Of a stretch of DNA of 64,000 nt, positions 26,373 through 34,943 are shown in pieces. The position numbers and the translations under genes were made by a program. The notes below the pieces were generated by a model. The model searched no databases. It was not told where the DNA came from and saw nothing but the letters and a program-made list of their open reading frames with translations. Where the stretch lies: NCBI RefSeq assembly GCF_014161445.1, contig NZ_JABBXA010000004.1, positions 179,975 to 243,974 of the forward strand, in the 5' to 3' direction. Source of the stretch: Microbispora sp. H13382. GTDB lineage: Bacteria > Actinomycetota > Actinomycetes > Streptosporangiales > Streptosporangiaceae. The stretch's first letter is position 1. Every line of letters starts with the position of its first letter.

Positions 26373-26846
26373 ATGAATCTCCTCGAAGAGATCGACAACC
26401 TTGATTCGGAGACCGCTGTGGCGGCGGTTCGTAATCTGCGAATCGCGATGGAATATCACTGGGGTGTGACCGTCGACGAACGACAGGCGCGGGACGAGTT
26501 GGGGAAGGCCGAGGCGACCGGCCCATCGGGGGAACTTCTCGCGGCGATGCGGTCCGGCGCCGGTGACCAGGAGGAGACGGCGGACTGGAGTCGGAGCCTG
26601 CTCAAATACCTGGGGGCGGAGGAAGACCTCGCTCCGATGGTGCGGGAAGCGATCGAAGACGCGCAGGTCGCAGGGGTGAAGGATTTCGGACTCGGGTCCC
26701 TGATCGTCATCGGTGTCGTCCTGGTACTCCTGAAATACCGCCCCAAGAGGATTAAAACACCCACCTTGGAGATCGAGTGGGAGGACAATAAGGTGTCGGC
26801 CGTCGAGAACATCGCCACGCAAATGATCGCCGATGGCCCCCAGTGA
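26373..26846 (+). CDS. small single-TM protein, first gene of the CHAT/TPR cassette
   Basis: A 157-residue protein of no family I can name. Residues 1-100 are charged and helical; about 106-122 form one hydrophobic segment (SLIVIGVVLVLL) followed by a basic stop-transfer-like patch (KYRPKRIK), then a short strand-like tail (LEIEWEDNK) and a helix. The ATG has AGGAGAG upstream. The stop overlaps the next start by 14 bases. The layout (helices, one membrane or buried helix, basic patch, beta tail) loosely recalls the small constant partners of actinobacterial conflict systems described by the Aravind group, but I cannot confirm homology. It could be the membrane effector or substrate cleaved by the CHAT protease. 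Confidence 0.8.
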   Translation: MNLLEEIDNLDSETAVAAVRNLRIAMEYHWGVTVDERQARDELGKAEATGPSGELLAAMRSGAGDQEETADWSRSLLKYLGAEEDLAPMVREAIEDAQVAGVKDFGLGSLIVIGVVLVLLKYRPKRIKTPTLEIEWEDNKVSAVENIATQMIADGPQ

Positions 26847-27789
26847 GGGCGACGACATCCTTGCCGATCAGGCGGCGAGCAGCGTCAGGTCCCTGATCAG
26901 TCAGGCGTTGAACGAGGATCCGCCCGTCGCCCTGGATCCGGAGATCCTGGCGTTGTACGGGACGGCCTGCTGGGGGGCAGGACGTGTCGGTGAATCTGTC
27001 GCGGCCGACCGGCTGTGTGTGCGCGGAGGGCGGATCCCACAGCGAGTGCGTTTCAGGGCGGCGTTCTGGGCGTTGCACCGAGGTGACGGGGCGCTGGCGT
27101 TGCGGCATCTCGGGCAATTCGAGGAAGCGGATCCGGAGAACTCGGCGGTTCTGCTGGGGACCGCGTACGCCTTCTTCTACCTTGAGGAGTACCGCACAGC
27201 CGCTGGCGTGTTCCGGCGTCTGGAGCGGGAGCGGCCGCAACTGAGGAGTCCGGCGGCCATGGCGGTGGCGTGCGAGGCCTTGGCCGAGGGCAGAACGGAC
27301 GTGGCCGTCACATTGCCGCCGCTGCCGGATCTGCCGGCCGGAGTCGGCGATGTCCTGCAAATCCGGTTGCTGCACGGTCCGCGCGCCGCGGCCGGGCACG
27401 CGTCGCGGCTGCGCGCCGTAAGGCCGGACTCCCTGCCGCTCACCCGCGTCCACTGTGAGTTTCTCGTGGAGGAGGAGGACCTCCCCGCGGCGGACGCGGA
27501 GGTGACCCGTGCCCTTCGGCGGTGGCCGGACGACGGGGTCCTGTGGCGGTGCAAGGGCGCCGTCCAGCAGGCGGCGGAGCCCGTGGCCGCGCTTACCTGC
27601 TTCACCAGAGCCGTCGAGCTGGCACCGGCCGACCCGGAGAGCAGGTTCGGCATGGCAGCGGTGCTGCGCACGCTGGGCCGGGACGCCGACGCCCAGCGGG
27701 CGTACCGGATCGGCGTATACCTCGACCCGGACGATCCGCGCCAGGACATGTCCGGCGGCTCTTCCGTCCCTGGGGACCTGCTGGAATGA
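26833..27789 (+). CDS. TPR-like helical repeat protein, second gene of the CHAT/TPR cassette
   Basis: A 318-residue soluble protein made of helix pairs. TPR-type phrases are visible at about residues 85-130 (ALRHLGQFEEADPENSAV, AYAFFYLEEYRTAAGVFRRL) and 215-290 (DAEVTRALRRWPDDGVLWR, ALTCFTRAVELAPADPESRF, YRIGVYLDPDDP). Such repeats bind peptides or partner proteins. It overlaps the small TM gene by 14 bases and the next gene by four (ATGA), so the cassette is translationally coupled. It is probably an adaptor or sensor for the CHAT protease; this is inference from context. Confidence 0.85.
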   Translation: MAPSEGDDILADQAASSVRSLISQALNEDPPVALDPEILALYGTACWGAGRVGESVAADRLCVRGGRIPQRVRFRAAFWALHRGDGALALRHLGQFEEADPENSAVLLGTAYAFFYLEEYRTAAGVFRRLERERPQLRSPAAMAVACEALAEGRTDVAVTLPPLPDLPAGVGDVLQIRLLHGPRAAAGHASRLRAVRPDSLPLTRVHCEFLVEEEDLPAADAEVTRALRRWPDDGVLWRCKGAVQQAAEPVAALTCFTRAVELAPADPESRFGMAAVLRTLGRDADAQRAYRIGVYLDPDDPRQDMSGGSSVPGDLLE

Positions 27790-30128
27790 GCGATCCGCTG
27801 GAACTGTCAGGGCTGCCGCGCCCGTCGGAGATCCTCGCACCCTACGAGTCCGCGGTCGCCGAGGCATTGCGGTACGTGCTGAGCACGAACTCGCTCGCCG
27901 AATCGGTGACCGATCTGGTGGAGGTCGCCGGCCGGGTCGGCGAGCACGACCGGCGGCAGGTGCTGCTGCTGCTGAAGGCCGTGGTGGCGAGAATGCCCGG
28001 GGCGCGCTCCACTTACGAGAACGCCCGGCGGACGCTTGCCGACGGGAAAGGGGAGCGGATCGCCCCCGACGCCCTGCCCTTGGCGCTGGAATTCCTGAAG
28101 CTCTTCGCATGGCTGTTCGCTGGCGACGGCGACACGGGGGAGGGCCTGCGGTGCTTCGACGTGGCGGCTCGGCTGGCACTTCGGGCGCCAAGTCGCCTGC
28201 ATTCCACCATCGTGCTCTATCAGCGCGGAGTCTACGCGGCCGCTCACCTCCCGTTGACCGAGGCGGTTTCCCTGCTCGCGGAGAGCGTGCGCGGTTTCCG
28301 TGAACTTGGCCATACCGAGATGGCGGAGGCCGCCGAGCTGACGTGGGCCCGCCACGCGGCGGCTCTCATGCGGGACGGCGAGGCCGCGCACATGGGACTC
28401 GATCCCCGCACCCCGCGCGCGGTGCGGATCGTCATGGCCGCCCTGATCGACGGCGCCTCGTCCAGAGGGGATCTGCGAGAGGCTGCGCGTCACCGCGACA
28501 TGGCCCGCGGGCTGCCCCGGGAGTCAGCCGACCCGGTGGAACGTCGAGAGATTGCGGAACTTCTCCTGGCCGAGGCGGCGCTGGAACGCCGCCTCGGCGA
28601 CTTCGAGCAGGCAGACATCCTGCTCGAGCGGGCACGGGCACTCGACGCGGAGGCCGATGCCCGCGGATCCCGCTGGCAGGACTTCTACTTCATGCGTGAC
28701 CTCGGCATGAACGAGCATGCCGTCGCACTACTGCAGGTCCTGCCAAAAGGACCGGGCGCCGAATATCAGAGGGGGGCGCTGGATTTCGAAGAAGGGGACA
28801 CCGCGAGCGCGGCGCGGCATTTCGAGGCGGCTCTGGCGACGACCAGGGACCCTCAGCTGGCCACCGACTGCAAGGCGATGCTCGGAATGACCCTCCCCGA
28901 CGCTCGCCAGGCTCACAGGTTCCTTTTCGAGGCGATTGCCGAATACCTGGCGGACGGGAGGACTCTCGATCACGCAATTTCTCTGTCCCACCTTGCCGCG
29001 CTGTTTTTCGTCGCGGGGGCGGCGGAGGCCGATCGCGGCCTTCCTCCCGGGATGGTGCCGGACCTGCGCCGTGCCTACCGGCACCTGGAGTACGCCCTGG
29101 CCGTCGCGGCCGACCATGGCGCCACGGGGTTCGCCACCACCCTCGACCAGAACATGGCCGTACTCGCGGACACACTCGGACGCCCGGACGCGGCACTGCG
29201 GCACCTGTTGAACGCGATCGACCGCATCGAGCGGACCTATCTGTTGCTGACCAGCGAGGAACGCGCGGACGTGTACCTGGCGAACCGGTCACACCTCTAC
29301 GACCACGCCATCTCGGCCGCTGTGGATAGCGGCCTGCCGGACATCGCGCTGCACCTGCTGGAGCGATACAAGGCACATCGCTTCTACCGCGAGATACCGG
29401 TCACACCGACCGATGAGGAACTGGCGGCACGGCTTGCACTCGTACGCAGCCTGCGCCGGCGCGTACGTACCACGGCGGCTCTCACCCTTGAGCAGCAGGA
29501 GACCCTGAACGGGCTGGAGCGGCGCTTGCTGGCGGAGGCGGAGGAGTTGGACCTTATACCGATGTCTGTGCCCCGGCTGCGGGCGATCGTGTACGGAGAG
29601 CCCGTTCCCGCGGCGGAACCGGCTCCCAAGCCGCCACCGTTGTTCGAGCCCGGGCGCTGGACGGGGGGCGCGGTCGACTGTGAGAACTGCAAGATCTTCA
29701 ACAAGATCGGCTCGCGGTTCTGCTCGGCCTGCGAGGCGCTGCTGACCCGTACGGAAACCGCCGACGTGGGGGAAGACGTCAAGCACTTCCTCCGGGCCTC
29801 AGCTATCGCCGAGGACGGATTCGAGCCGCTCGAGCAGGAACGATGGGATGCCGCGCTGCCGCTCTTCGTGCAGGCGTGGGAACTGAGCGGGAGACAGGAG
29901 TGGGCCTTCTACGTCGCGCTGTGCCTGCTCGGTTTGGGGGAGGTGTCCACTGCCGAGGAGGTGCTGGACGCTGTGACGGATGACCAGTTCGCGGCGATCC
30001 TTCCCTTGTGGCGGATCCCCGTTCCGCCGTCCGCTGTGGCCGCGGCCCGGCGCGACTACCGCGAGAGCCCGGCCTCGGCGCCCCTGATAGCGCGGTCACT
30101 GGTGCGAGCGGCGAGGAGCGAGCCGTGA
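27786..30128 (+). CDS. large TPR/helical-repeat protein with an embedded zinc ribbon, third gene of the cassette
   Basis: A 780-residue protein. Residues about 1-600 are continuous helical repeats (for example AEYQRGALDFEEGDTASAAR, and HLEYALAVAADHGATG), the kind found N-terminal to CHAT proteases. A Pro-rich linker near 610-625 leads to a zinc ribbon with Cys632, Cys635, Cys646 and Cys649 (C-x2-C-x10-C-x2-C), followed by about 130 residues of further TPR-like helices. The start is the ATG overlapping the previous stop; longer in-frame extension is a shadow. The stop overlaps the GTG of the CHAT gene (GTGA). TPR-CHAT pairs are usually one polypeptide; here repeats and protease are split. It is likely the sensor or scaffold that gates the protease. 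Confidence 0.85.
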   Translation: MSDPLELSGLPRPSEILAPYESAVAEALRYVLSTNSLAESVTDLVEVAGRVGEHDRRQVLLLLKAVVARMPGARSTYENARRTLADGKGERIAPDALPLALEFLKLFAWLFAGDGDTGEGLRCFDVAARLALRAPSRLHSTIVLYQRGVYAAAHLPLTEAVSLLAESVRGFRELGHTEMAEAAELTWARHAAALMRDGEAAHMGLDPRTPRAVRIVMAALIDGASSRGDLREAARHRDMARGLPRESADPVERREIAELLLAEAALERRLGDFEQADILLERARALDAEADARGSRWQDFYFMRDLGMNEHAVALLQVLPKGPGAEYQRGALDFEEGDTASAARHFEAALATTRDPQLATDCKAMLGMTLPDARQAHRFLFEAIAEYLADGRTLDHAISLSHLAALFFVAGAAEADRGLPPGMVPDLRRAYRHLEYALAVAADHGATGFATTLDQNMAVLADTLGRPDAALRHLLNAIDRIERTYLLLTSEERADVYLANRSHLYDHAISAAVDSGLPDIALHLLERYKAHRFYREIPVTPTDEELAARLALVRSLRRRVRTTAALTLEQQETLNGLERRLLAEAEELDLIPMSVPRLRAIVYGEPVPAAEPAPKPPPLFEPGRWTGGAVDCENCKIFNKIGSRFCSACEALLTRTETADVGEDVKHFLRASAIAEDGFEPLEQERWDAALPLFVQAWELSGRQEWAFYVALCLLGLGEVSTAEEVLDAVTDDQFAAILPLWRIPVPPSAVAAARRDYRESPASAPLIARSLVRAARSEP

Positions 30129-31261
30129 ACGCGCCGGTGCTCGTGGACTTCCACCTCAGTGGTCGCGAGATCCGGTTGTTCTGGCTGGACCCGCGGGAGG
30201 GTGGGACGCGGGTGGTGACCATGGACGGTCTGCAGGAGGACCTTCGGGCCGCGGCGGATGTGATCCGGCGGTTCTCCTATAACGTCAACTCGAACAAGCC
30301 CGAGCGCACCTCCGATATGGCGTGGACGGAACCTCTGGGTGAGCGACTGCTTGCGCCGCTGCTCCGCGCCGTTCCCGAAGGCTCGACACTTGTGATCGCA
30401 CCGCACCAGCGGCTGCACGACGTGCCGGTGCACCTGCTGAAGGTCGCCGGCTGGCCCGTCGGCCTGCGCTATCCCGTTTCGTATGTGCCGAGTCTTTCCC
30501 TGTACGGCGCCCTGCGTAGACGCGGTCCACGGGTCAAAAGCGGTGCGCCCGTCGCTTTCGCCACGGCCTACGCCGAACAGGCCGGGAAGGTCGCCGATGC
30601 CTTCACCGCCGCTCCCGAGGCGTTCGCGGCACGTGCGGGCGGGCGTGTCTTCCTTGGCGCCGAAGCGTCACGCGAGTCGCTTCTCTCCTCGGCCCCCGAG
30701 GCGGACATTGTCTACCTGTCCTGTCACGGGGCATTCTCCTCGATCGACGCGGCCGATTCCGCGTTGCTCCTCTCGCATGAGGGCCGTCAGCCCTCACGTG
30801 GCCGGCCCGACGACCCGGCTCACCGGCTGACGGTACGGGACGTGCTCGGCCTGGACCTCAAGGCCCGGCTGCTGATCCTCGACGCCTGCATGTCCGGCCG
30901 GCAGCATTTCAGAATGGGAGATGAACCGCTCGGGTTCCCCGCCGCCCTCCTGCTCGCCGGGGCGCAGGCGATCGTCGCGGCCAACTGGTCGGTCGACTAC
31001 CGGGCCGCTGAGGTCTTCATGTCCGCACTGCTGGACAACTGGATCGGCGGTGGTCCGATCGGTGCGGCGATGCTGGCGGCTTACCGTGAAACGCACCGGA
31101 AGTTCCCCCATCCCTTCCACTGGGCGGGTTTCAGCCTGCATGGGGACGACCGGTTGCACTACGAGGGCGGTTCGCCGCCGCTTCCGTCCCGAGGTGGCTC
31201 GGAATCTTCTGCGGCGCCTGCCCAATCCTCCGGCTCGCAGCACCGATCGCCGCAGCCCTAA
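30125..31261 (+). CDS. CHAT-domain (caspase-like) cysteine protease, last gene of the cassette
   Basis: A 378-residue protein whose residues about 95-345 form a CHAT domain. The catalytic His201 lies in IVYLSCHGAF and the catalytic Cys255 in LLILDACMSG. VIAPHQRLHDVPVHLL, GFPAALLLAGAQAIVAANW and the C-terminal FHWAGFSLHG are also typical. Both catalytic residues are intact, so it should be an active peptidase. The N-terminal 90 residues are not CHAT and may dock to the TPR partner; the last 30 are a Ser/Pro tail. GTG start overlaps the previous stop by four bases. CHAT proteases act in type III-E CRISPR (Craspase) and in bacterial cell-death systems by cleaving partner proteins; no CRISPR or gasdermin-like gene is seen here. 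Confidence 0.93.
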   Translation: MNAPVLVDFHLSGREIRLFWLDPREGGTRVVTMDGLQEDLRAAADVIRRFSYNVNSNKPERTSDMAWTEPLGERLLAPLLRAVPEGSTLVIAPHQRLHDVPVHLLKVAGWPVGLRYPVSYVPSLSLYGALRRRGPRVKSGAPVAFATAYAEQAGKVADAFTAAPEAFAARAGGRVFLGAEASRESLLSSAPEADIVYLSCHGAFSSIDAADSALLLSHEGRQPSRGRPDDPAHRLTVRDVLGLDLKARLLILDACMSGRQHFRMGDEPLGFPAALLLAGAQAIVAANWSVDYRAAEVFMSALLDNWIGGGPIGAAMLAAYRETHRKFPHPFHWAGFSLHGDDRLHYEGGSPPLPSRGGSESSAAPAQSSGSQHRSPQP

Positions 31262-31339
31262 CGTCCGTTATGTGGTGACATGGTGTAGTTACTCATAGTC
31301 TGTGCGTGTAAGGGACTCTTCGGGCAGGAGGGTGCCGAC

Positions 31340-32278
31340 ATGCGACGCCGTACGGTCCTCGCGCTGGGGGTCCTGGCCCTCGCGGGCGCGTGCGGCGTCC
31401 AGGCGCCGCCGCGCCGGTGGGGGGAGTTGTCCCTGACCGTCCCCCGTCCGCCGGGCGGGTGCGGGGACGGCGTCGCCGCCGGGTTCAAGGCCCTCGTCGA
31501 GGGGCGGGGCTGGGCCCGGGCTGTCCAGATCAGGTGGGAGGCCGGCGGCGGGGCGGCCCTCGCCCGGCCGGCCGGGCCGCGGACCGGCCTGGTGGTCGCC
31601 GATTCCGCGTTGCTCGCCGCCTGCGCGCTGGCCCGCGACCCGCTCCTGGTCGCCAGGGCCGTCCCGCTCGCGCGGCTGGCGGGGGAGTGGGAGGTGCTCG
31701 TCGCCTCGCCCGAATCGGGCTACCGCACGTTCGAGCAGTTCGCCGCCGCGCTGCTGCGCCACCCGGGCGGCCCCAGGGTGGCCGGCGGCGCCGACCGGGG
31801 TCCGGAGCACCTGCTGCTCGGCATGACGGCGCAGGGCCTGGGGGCCGACCCGCGGCTGCTCGACTACGTCGCGTTCGGCAGCAGAGCGCAGGCCGTCGCC
31901 GCGGTCCTCGACGGGCGGGTCGCGCTCGGGTTCGGCAGCAGGCGCGAGGTCGCCCCCCACGTCCGCGCCGGACGGCTGCGGCCGCTCGCCGTCTCCTCCG
32001 CCGAGCGGCTGCCCGGGGTGGACGCGCCGACGCTGTCGGAGTCGGGCGTACGCGTCGTGTACGCCGACTGGACCGGGCTGGTCGCTCCGCGCGGCACGCC
32101 CGGGCAGGACGCCCTGCTCGACCTGTGCCGGGCCGTCACCGCCACCCCGGGGTGGCGGAGCCTGTGCGAACGCAACGACTGGACGCCGATGTGGCTCGAC
32201 GGCGACGACTTCCGGCAATGGCTGACCGGCGAGGCGCGCCGTACGGCCCTGCTGCTCAATGATCTCGGACTCCGCTGA
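31340..32278 (+). CDS. TctC/Bug-family extracytoplasmic solute-binding lipoprotein
   Basis: A 312-residue protein with a twin-Arg-rich start (MRRRTVLALGVLALAG) and the lipobox LAGAC, so a membrane-anchored lipoprotein. The mature part follows the tripartite tricarboxylate transporter binding-protein pattern (LTVPRPPGGCGDGVAAG, the DYVAFGSRAQAVAAVLDGRV loop, RLRPLAVSSAERLPGVDAPTLSESG, WTGLVAPRGTP). No tctA or tctB membrane genes are adjacent, so it is an orphan binding protein. The ligand, typically a carboxylate, is unknown. It starts 78 bp after the CHAT gene and could share its transcript, but a functional tie is not evident. Confidence 0.85.
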   Translation: MRRRTVLALGVLALAGACGVQAPPRRWGELSLTVPRPPGGCGDGVAAGFKALVEGRGWARAVQIRWEAGGGAALARPAGPRTGLVVADSALLAACALARDPLLVARAVPLARLAGEWEVLVASPESGYRTFEQFAAALLRHPGGPRVAGGADRGPEHLLLGMTAQGLGADPRLLDYVAFGSRAQAVAAVLDGRVALGFGSRREVAPHVRAGRLRPLAVSSAERLPGVDAPTLSESGVRVVYADWTGLVAPRGTPGQDALLDLCRAVTATPGWRSLCERNDWTPMWLDGDDFRQWLTGEARRTALLLNDLGLR

Positions 32279-32282
32279 AAAG

Positions 32283-32328
32283 CACAACTTGTGGGGGCAG
32301 TTGCGGGAAGGGCCACAAGATGTAGGAT
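32283..32328 (+). promoter_or_regulatory. nrdAB promoter with two NrdR-like boxes
   Basis: A TTGCGG -35 (32301-32306), 16-nt spacer and TAGGAT -10 (32323-32328) put transcription start near 32335, just before the riboswitch. Two related palindromic elements flank it: CACAACTTGTG (32283-32293) and CCACAAGATGTAGG (32313-32326), with centres about 31 bp apart, that is three helical turns, as expected for tandem NrdR boxes; the second covers the -10. NrdR is the dNTP-sensing repressor of RNR operons. The boxes are judged by eye. Confidence 0.55.
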
Positions 32329-32332
32329 CCAT

Positions 32333-32550
32333 CGCGTCGCTGGTTTACCTTGGTGAGGCAAGAGGGAACCCGGTGCGAATCCGGGACTGCCCCGCAGCGG
32401 TGAGCGGGAACGACCGCCGTCACACGGCACGGTGTCTGCATGCACCATGTCGTGAAGCACTGGGCGCCGGCGCGCCCGGGAAGCGACGGCCAGTAGGACC
32501 GGCGGGCGCGAGCCCGGCCGGACGCCCGCGAGTCCGAAGACCTGCCGGTG
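32333..32550 (+). promoter_or_regulatory. cobalamin (B12) riboswitch
   Basis: The conserved blocks appear in order: a 5' GGTTTACCTTGGTGAGGCAA helix, GAGGGAACCCGGTGCGAATC then CGGGACTGCCCCGCAGCGGT, and the B12 box near 32531-32546 (AGTCCGAAGACCTGCC). Hairpins between them are GC-rich. It lies about 155 bp before nrdA. In Streptomyces the class Ia nrdABS operon is switched off by adenosylcobalamin through such a riboswitch while the B12-dependent class II enzyme serves; the arrangement here matches that precedent. About 155 nt between the B12 box and the ATG can hold the expression platform; I did not assign the terminator or sequester stem. Confidence 0.92.
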
Positions 32551-32705
32551 ACGCGCGCGCATGGGCGCGCGCCCCGCGCCGGGCCCCGAGGGAGGGCTCG
32601 CCGCCGTCCGCCACGGGCCACCTGCTGGCCTCTCGTGCGCGTGCGCCGCGGCATGCCCCTCCTCCGGTCCGGCCGGGCCAGGAGACGACGAGGAGAGGGC
32701 ATCTG

Positions 32706-34943
32706 ATGACGATCACCGACCCGGTCTCCGCGTCCGCGGACCCCGTGTCAGGGGAAGGCGGCGCGCGGGACGCGGCGGCCGTGTGGCAGGCCATCGAGGA
32801 GGCGGCGGCCGGGGTCATCGCCGACCCGGAGAACTCACGCCGGGCGGCCCGGCTGCTGAGCGGGCTGATCGCGGAGGAGGCGGCGGCCGAGGGGGTGCGC
32901 GCGTTCTCCGAGTCGGTCGCGGCCGCCCACGCGGCCGGGCTGCTGGGCGACGCCGTCGCCGCGTTCGTGGCCGACGAGGCCGCGGCGCTCGACGCGCTGA
33001 TCGACCCGGCGGCCGACGACCGGTTCGAGTACTTCGGGCTGCGCACGGTCTACGACCGCTACCTGCTGCGCCACCCGGTCACCCGGCGCGTGCTCGAACG
33101 CCCGCAGCACTTCCTGCTGCGGGTCGCCTGCGGCCTGTCGGCCACGGTGGCCGAGGCGGCCGAGCTGTACGGCCTGATGTCCACGCTGGCCTACCTGCCC
33201 AGCTCGCCGACGCTGTTCAACTCGGGCGCGCGCCGGCCGCAGTTGTCGTCGTGCTTCCTGCTCGACTCGCCCCGCGACGAGCTGGAGAGCATCTACGAGC
33301 GGTACGGCCAGGTGGCCCGGCTGTCGAAATACTCCGGCGGCATCGGCGTCGCCTGGACGCGGGTGCGCTCGCGCGGCTCGCTGATCCGGGGCACCAACGG
33401 CCTGTCCAACGGCATCGTCCCCTGGCTGCGCACGCTCGACGCCTCGGTGGCGGCCGTCAACCAGGGCGGCAGGCGCAAGGGCGCCGCCTGCGTCTACCTG
33501 GAGACCTGGCACGCCGACATCGAGGAGTTCCTGGAGCTTCGCGACAACACGGGCGAGGAGTCGCGCCGCGCCCACAACCTCAACCTGGCCAACTGGGTGC
33601 CCGACGAGTTCATGCGCCGGGTCGAGGCGGACGGCACGTGGTCGCTGTTCGACCCCAAGGAGGCCCCCGAGCTGACCGACCTGTGGGGCGAGGCGTTCGA
33701 CGCCCGCTACCGCGAGCTGGAGGCCGCCGGGCGATACGTCCGGCAGGTGCCGGCCCGGGCCCTGTACGCCCGGATGATGCGCACGCTCGCCCAGACCGGC
33801 AACGGCTGGATGACGTTCAAGGACGCCGCCAACCGCACCTCCAACCAGACCGCGCTGCCCGGCAACGTCATCCACCTGTCCAACCTGTGCACCGAGATCC
33901 TGGAGGTCACCAGCGACGGGGAGACGGCCGTGTGCAACCTCGGCTCGGTCAACCTCGCCGCGCACCTGACCCCCGAGGGCGACGCCGTCGACTTCGGCAG
34001 GCTGCGCGCCACGGTCCGCACCGCCGTACGGTTCCTGGACCGGACGATCGACCTCGGCTTCTACCCGACGCCGGAGGCGGAGGCGGCCAACCGGAAATGG
34101 CGGCCGGTGGGGCTCGGCGTCATGGGCCTCGCCGACGTGTTCTTCGCGCTGCGCCTGCCGTTCGACTCGCCCGGGGCGCTGGCGCTGTCCACCCGCGTCG
34201 CCGAGGAAATCGCGCTCGCGGCGTACGGCACCTCGGCCGACCTGGCCGTCGAGCGCGGGCGCCACCCGGCGTACGAGCAGACGCGGGCGGCGGGCGGCGT
34301 CCTGCACCCGGACCACTACCCGTGCTCCCCGGCGCACCCGGAGGAGTGGGCGGCGCTGCGGGCCAGGATCGCGGAGACCGGGCTGCGCAACTCCCTGCTG
34401 GTCGCGATCGCGCCGACGGCCACGATCGCCTCGATCGCCGGCTGCTACGAGTGCGTCGAGCCGCAGGTGTCCAACGTCTTCAAGCGGGAGACGCTGTCGG
34501 GAGAGTTCCTCCAGGTCAACCGGTATCTCGTCCGCGACCTCCAGTCGCGGGGCCTGTGGAACCGGCCGACGCGCGACGCGATCAAGCTCAACGACGGCTC
34601 GATCCAGGACATCCCCGCCATCCCCGACGAGCTGAAGACGCTCTACCGCACCGCCTGGGAGCTTCCCCAGAAGGCGCTGATCGACATGGCCGCCGCGCGG
34701 CAGCCGTACATCGACCAGTCGCAGTCCCTCAACCTCTTCATGGCCGCCCCCACCATCGGCAAGCTCTCCTCGATGTACGCCTACGCCTGGCGGTCGGGCC
34801 TGAAGACCACCTACTACCTGCGCTCCCGCCCGGCGACGCGGATCGCCCAGACGACCGTGCCGGCCGTCACCCCCGCCGTGCCCGATGAAGGGGCCGTCGC
34901 CTGCTCCCTGGAAAACCCCGAAATCTGCGAGGCGTGCCAATGA
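32706..34943 (+). CDS. nrdA: ribonucleoside-diphosphate reductase class I, alpha subunit
   Basis: A 745-residue class I RNR large subunit. Active-site cysteines are recognisable in RRPQLSSCFLL, in LSNLCTEI (thiyl radical loop) and in ETAVCNLGSVN; the radical-transfer Tyr pair lies near the C-terminus (SMYAYAWRSGLKTTYYLR), and the tail ends CEACQ, the C-x2-C that re-reduces the active site. No ATP-cone signature (VxKRDG) is present at the N-terminus, which suggests the overall activity site is missing. The ATG is preceded by GAGGAGAGGG. The stop overlaps the nrdB start (ATGA). Expression is under the riboswitch and probable NrdR control upstream. Confidence 0.95.
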   Translation: MTITDPVSASADPVSGEGGARDAAAVWQAIEEAAAGVIADPENSRRAARLLSGLIAEEAAAEGVRAFSESVAAAHAAGLLGDAVAAFVADEAAALDALIDPAADDRFEYFGLRTVYDRYLLRHPVTRRVLERPQHFLLRVACGLSATVAEAAELYGLMSTLAYLPSSPTLFNSGARRPQLSSCFLLDSPRDELESIYERYGQVARLSKYSGGIGVAWTRVRSRGSLIRGTNGLSNGIVPWLRTLDASVAAVNQGGRRKGAACVYLETWHADIEEFLELRDNTGEESRRAHNLNLANWVPDEFMRRVEADGTWSLFDPKEAPELTDLWGEAFDARYRELEAAGRYVRQVPARALYARMMRTLAQTGNGWMTFKDAANRTSNQTALPGNVIHLSNLCTEILEVTSDGETAVCNLGSVNLAAHLTPEGDAVDFGRLRATVRTAVRFLDRTIDLGFYPTPEAEAANRKWRPVGLGVMGLADVFFALRLPFDSPGALALSTRVAEEIALAAYGTSADLAVERGRHPAYEQTRAAGGVLHPDHYPCSPAHPEEWAALRARIAETGLRNSLLVAIAPTATIASIAGCYECVEPQVSNVFKRETLSGEFLQVNRYLVRDLQSRGLWNRPTRDAIKLNDGSIQDIPAIPDELKTLYRTAWELPQKALIDMAAARQPYIDQSQSLNLFMAAPTIGKLSSMYAYAWRSGLKTTYYLRSRPATRIAQTTVPAVTPAVPDEGAVACSLENPEICEACQ

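Noticed and set aside
26373..31261. Type III-E CRISPR (Craspase) or a classic CATRA system
   Set aside because: No Cas7-11-like protein or repeats are present, and the small protein does not resemble the CATRA-associated small protein as I remember it.
34934..34942. GTG at 34934 as nrdB start
   Set aside because: The ATG at 34940 gives the ATGA overlap with nrdA and the usual NrdB N-terminus.
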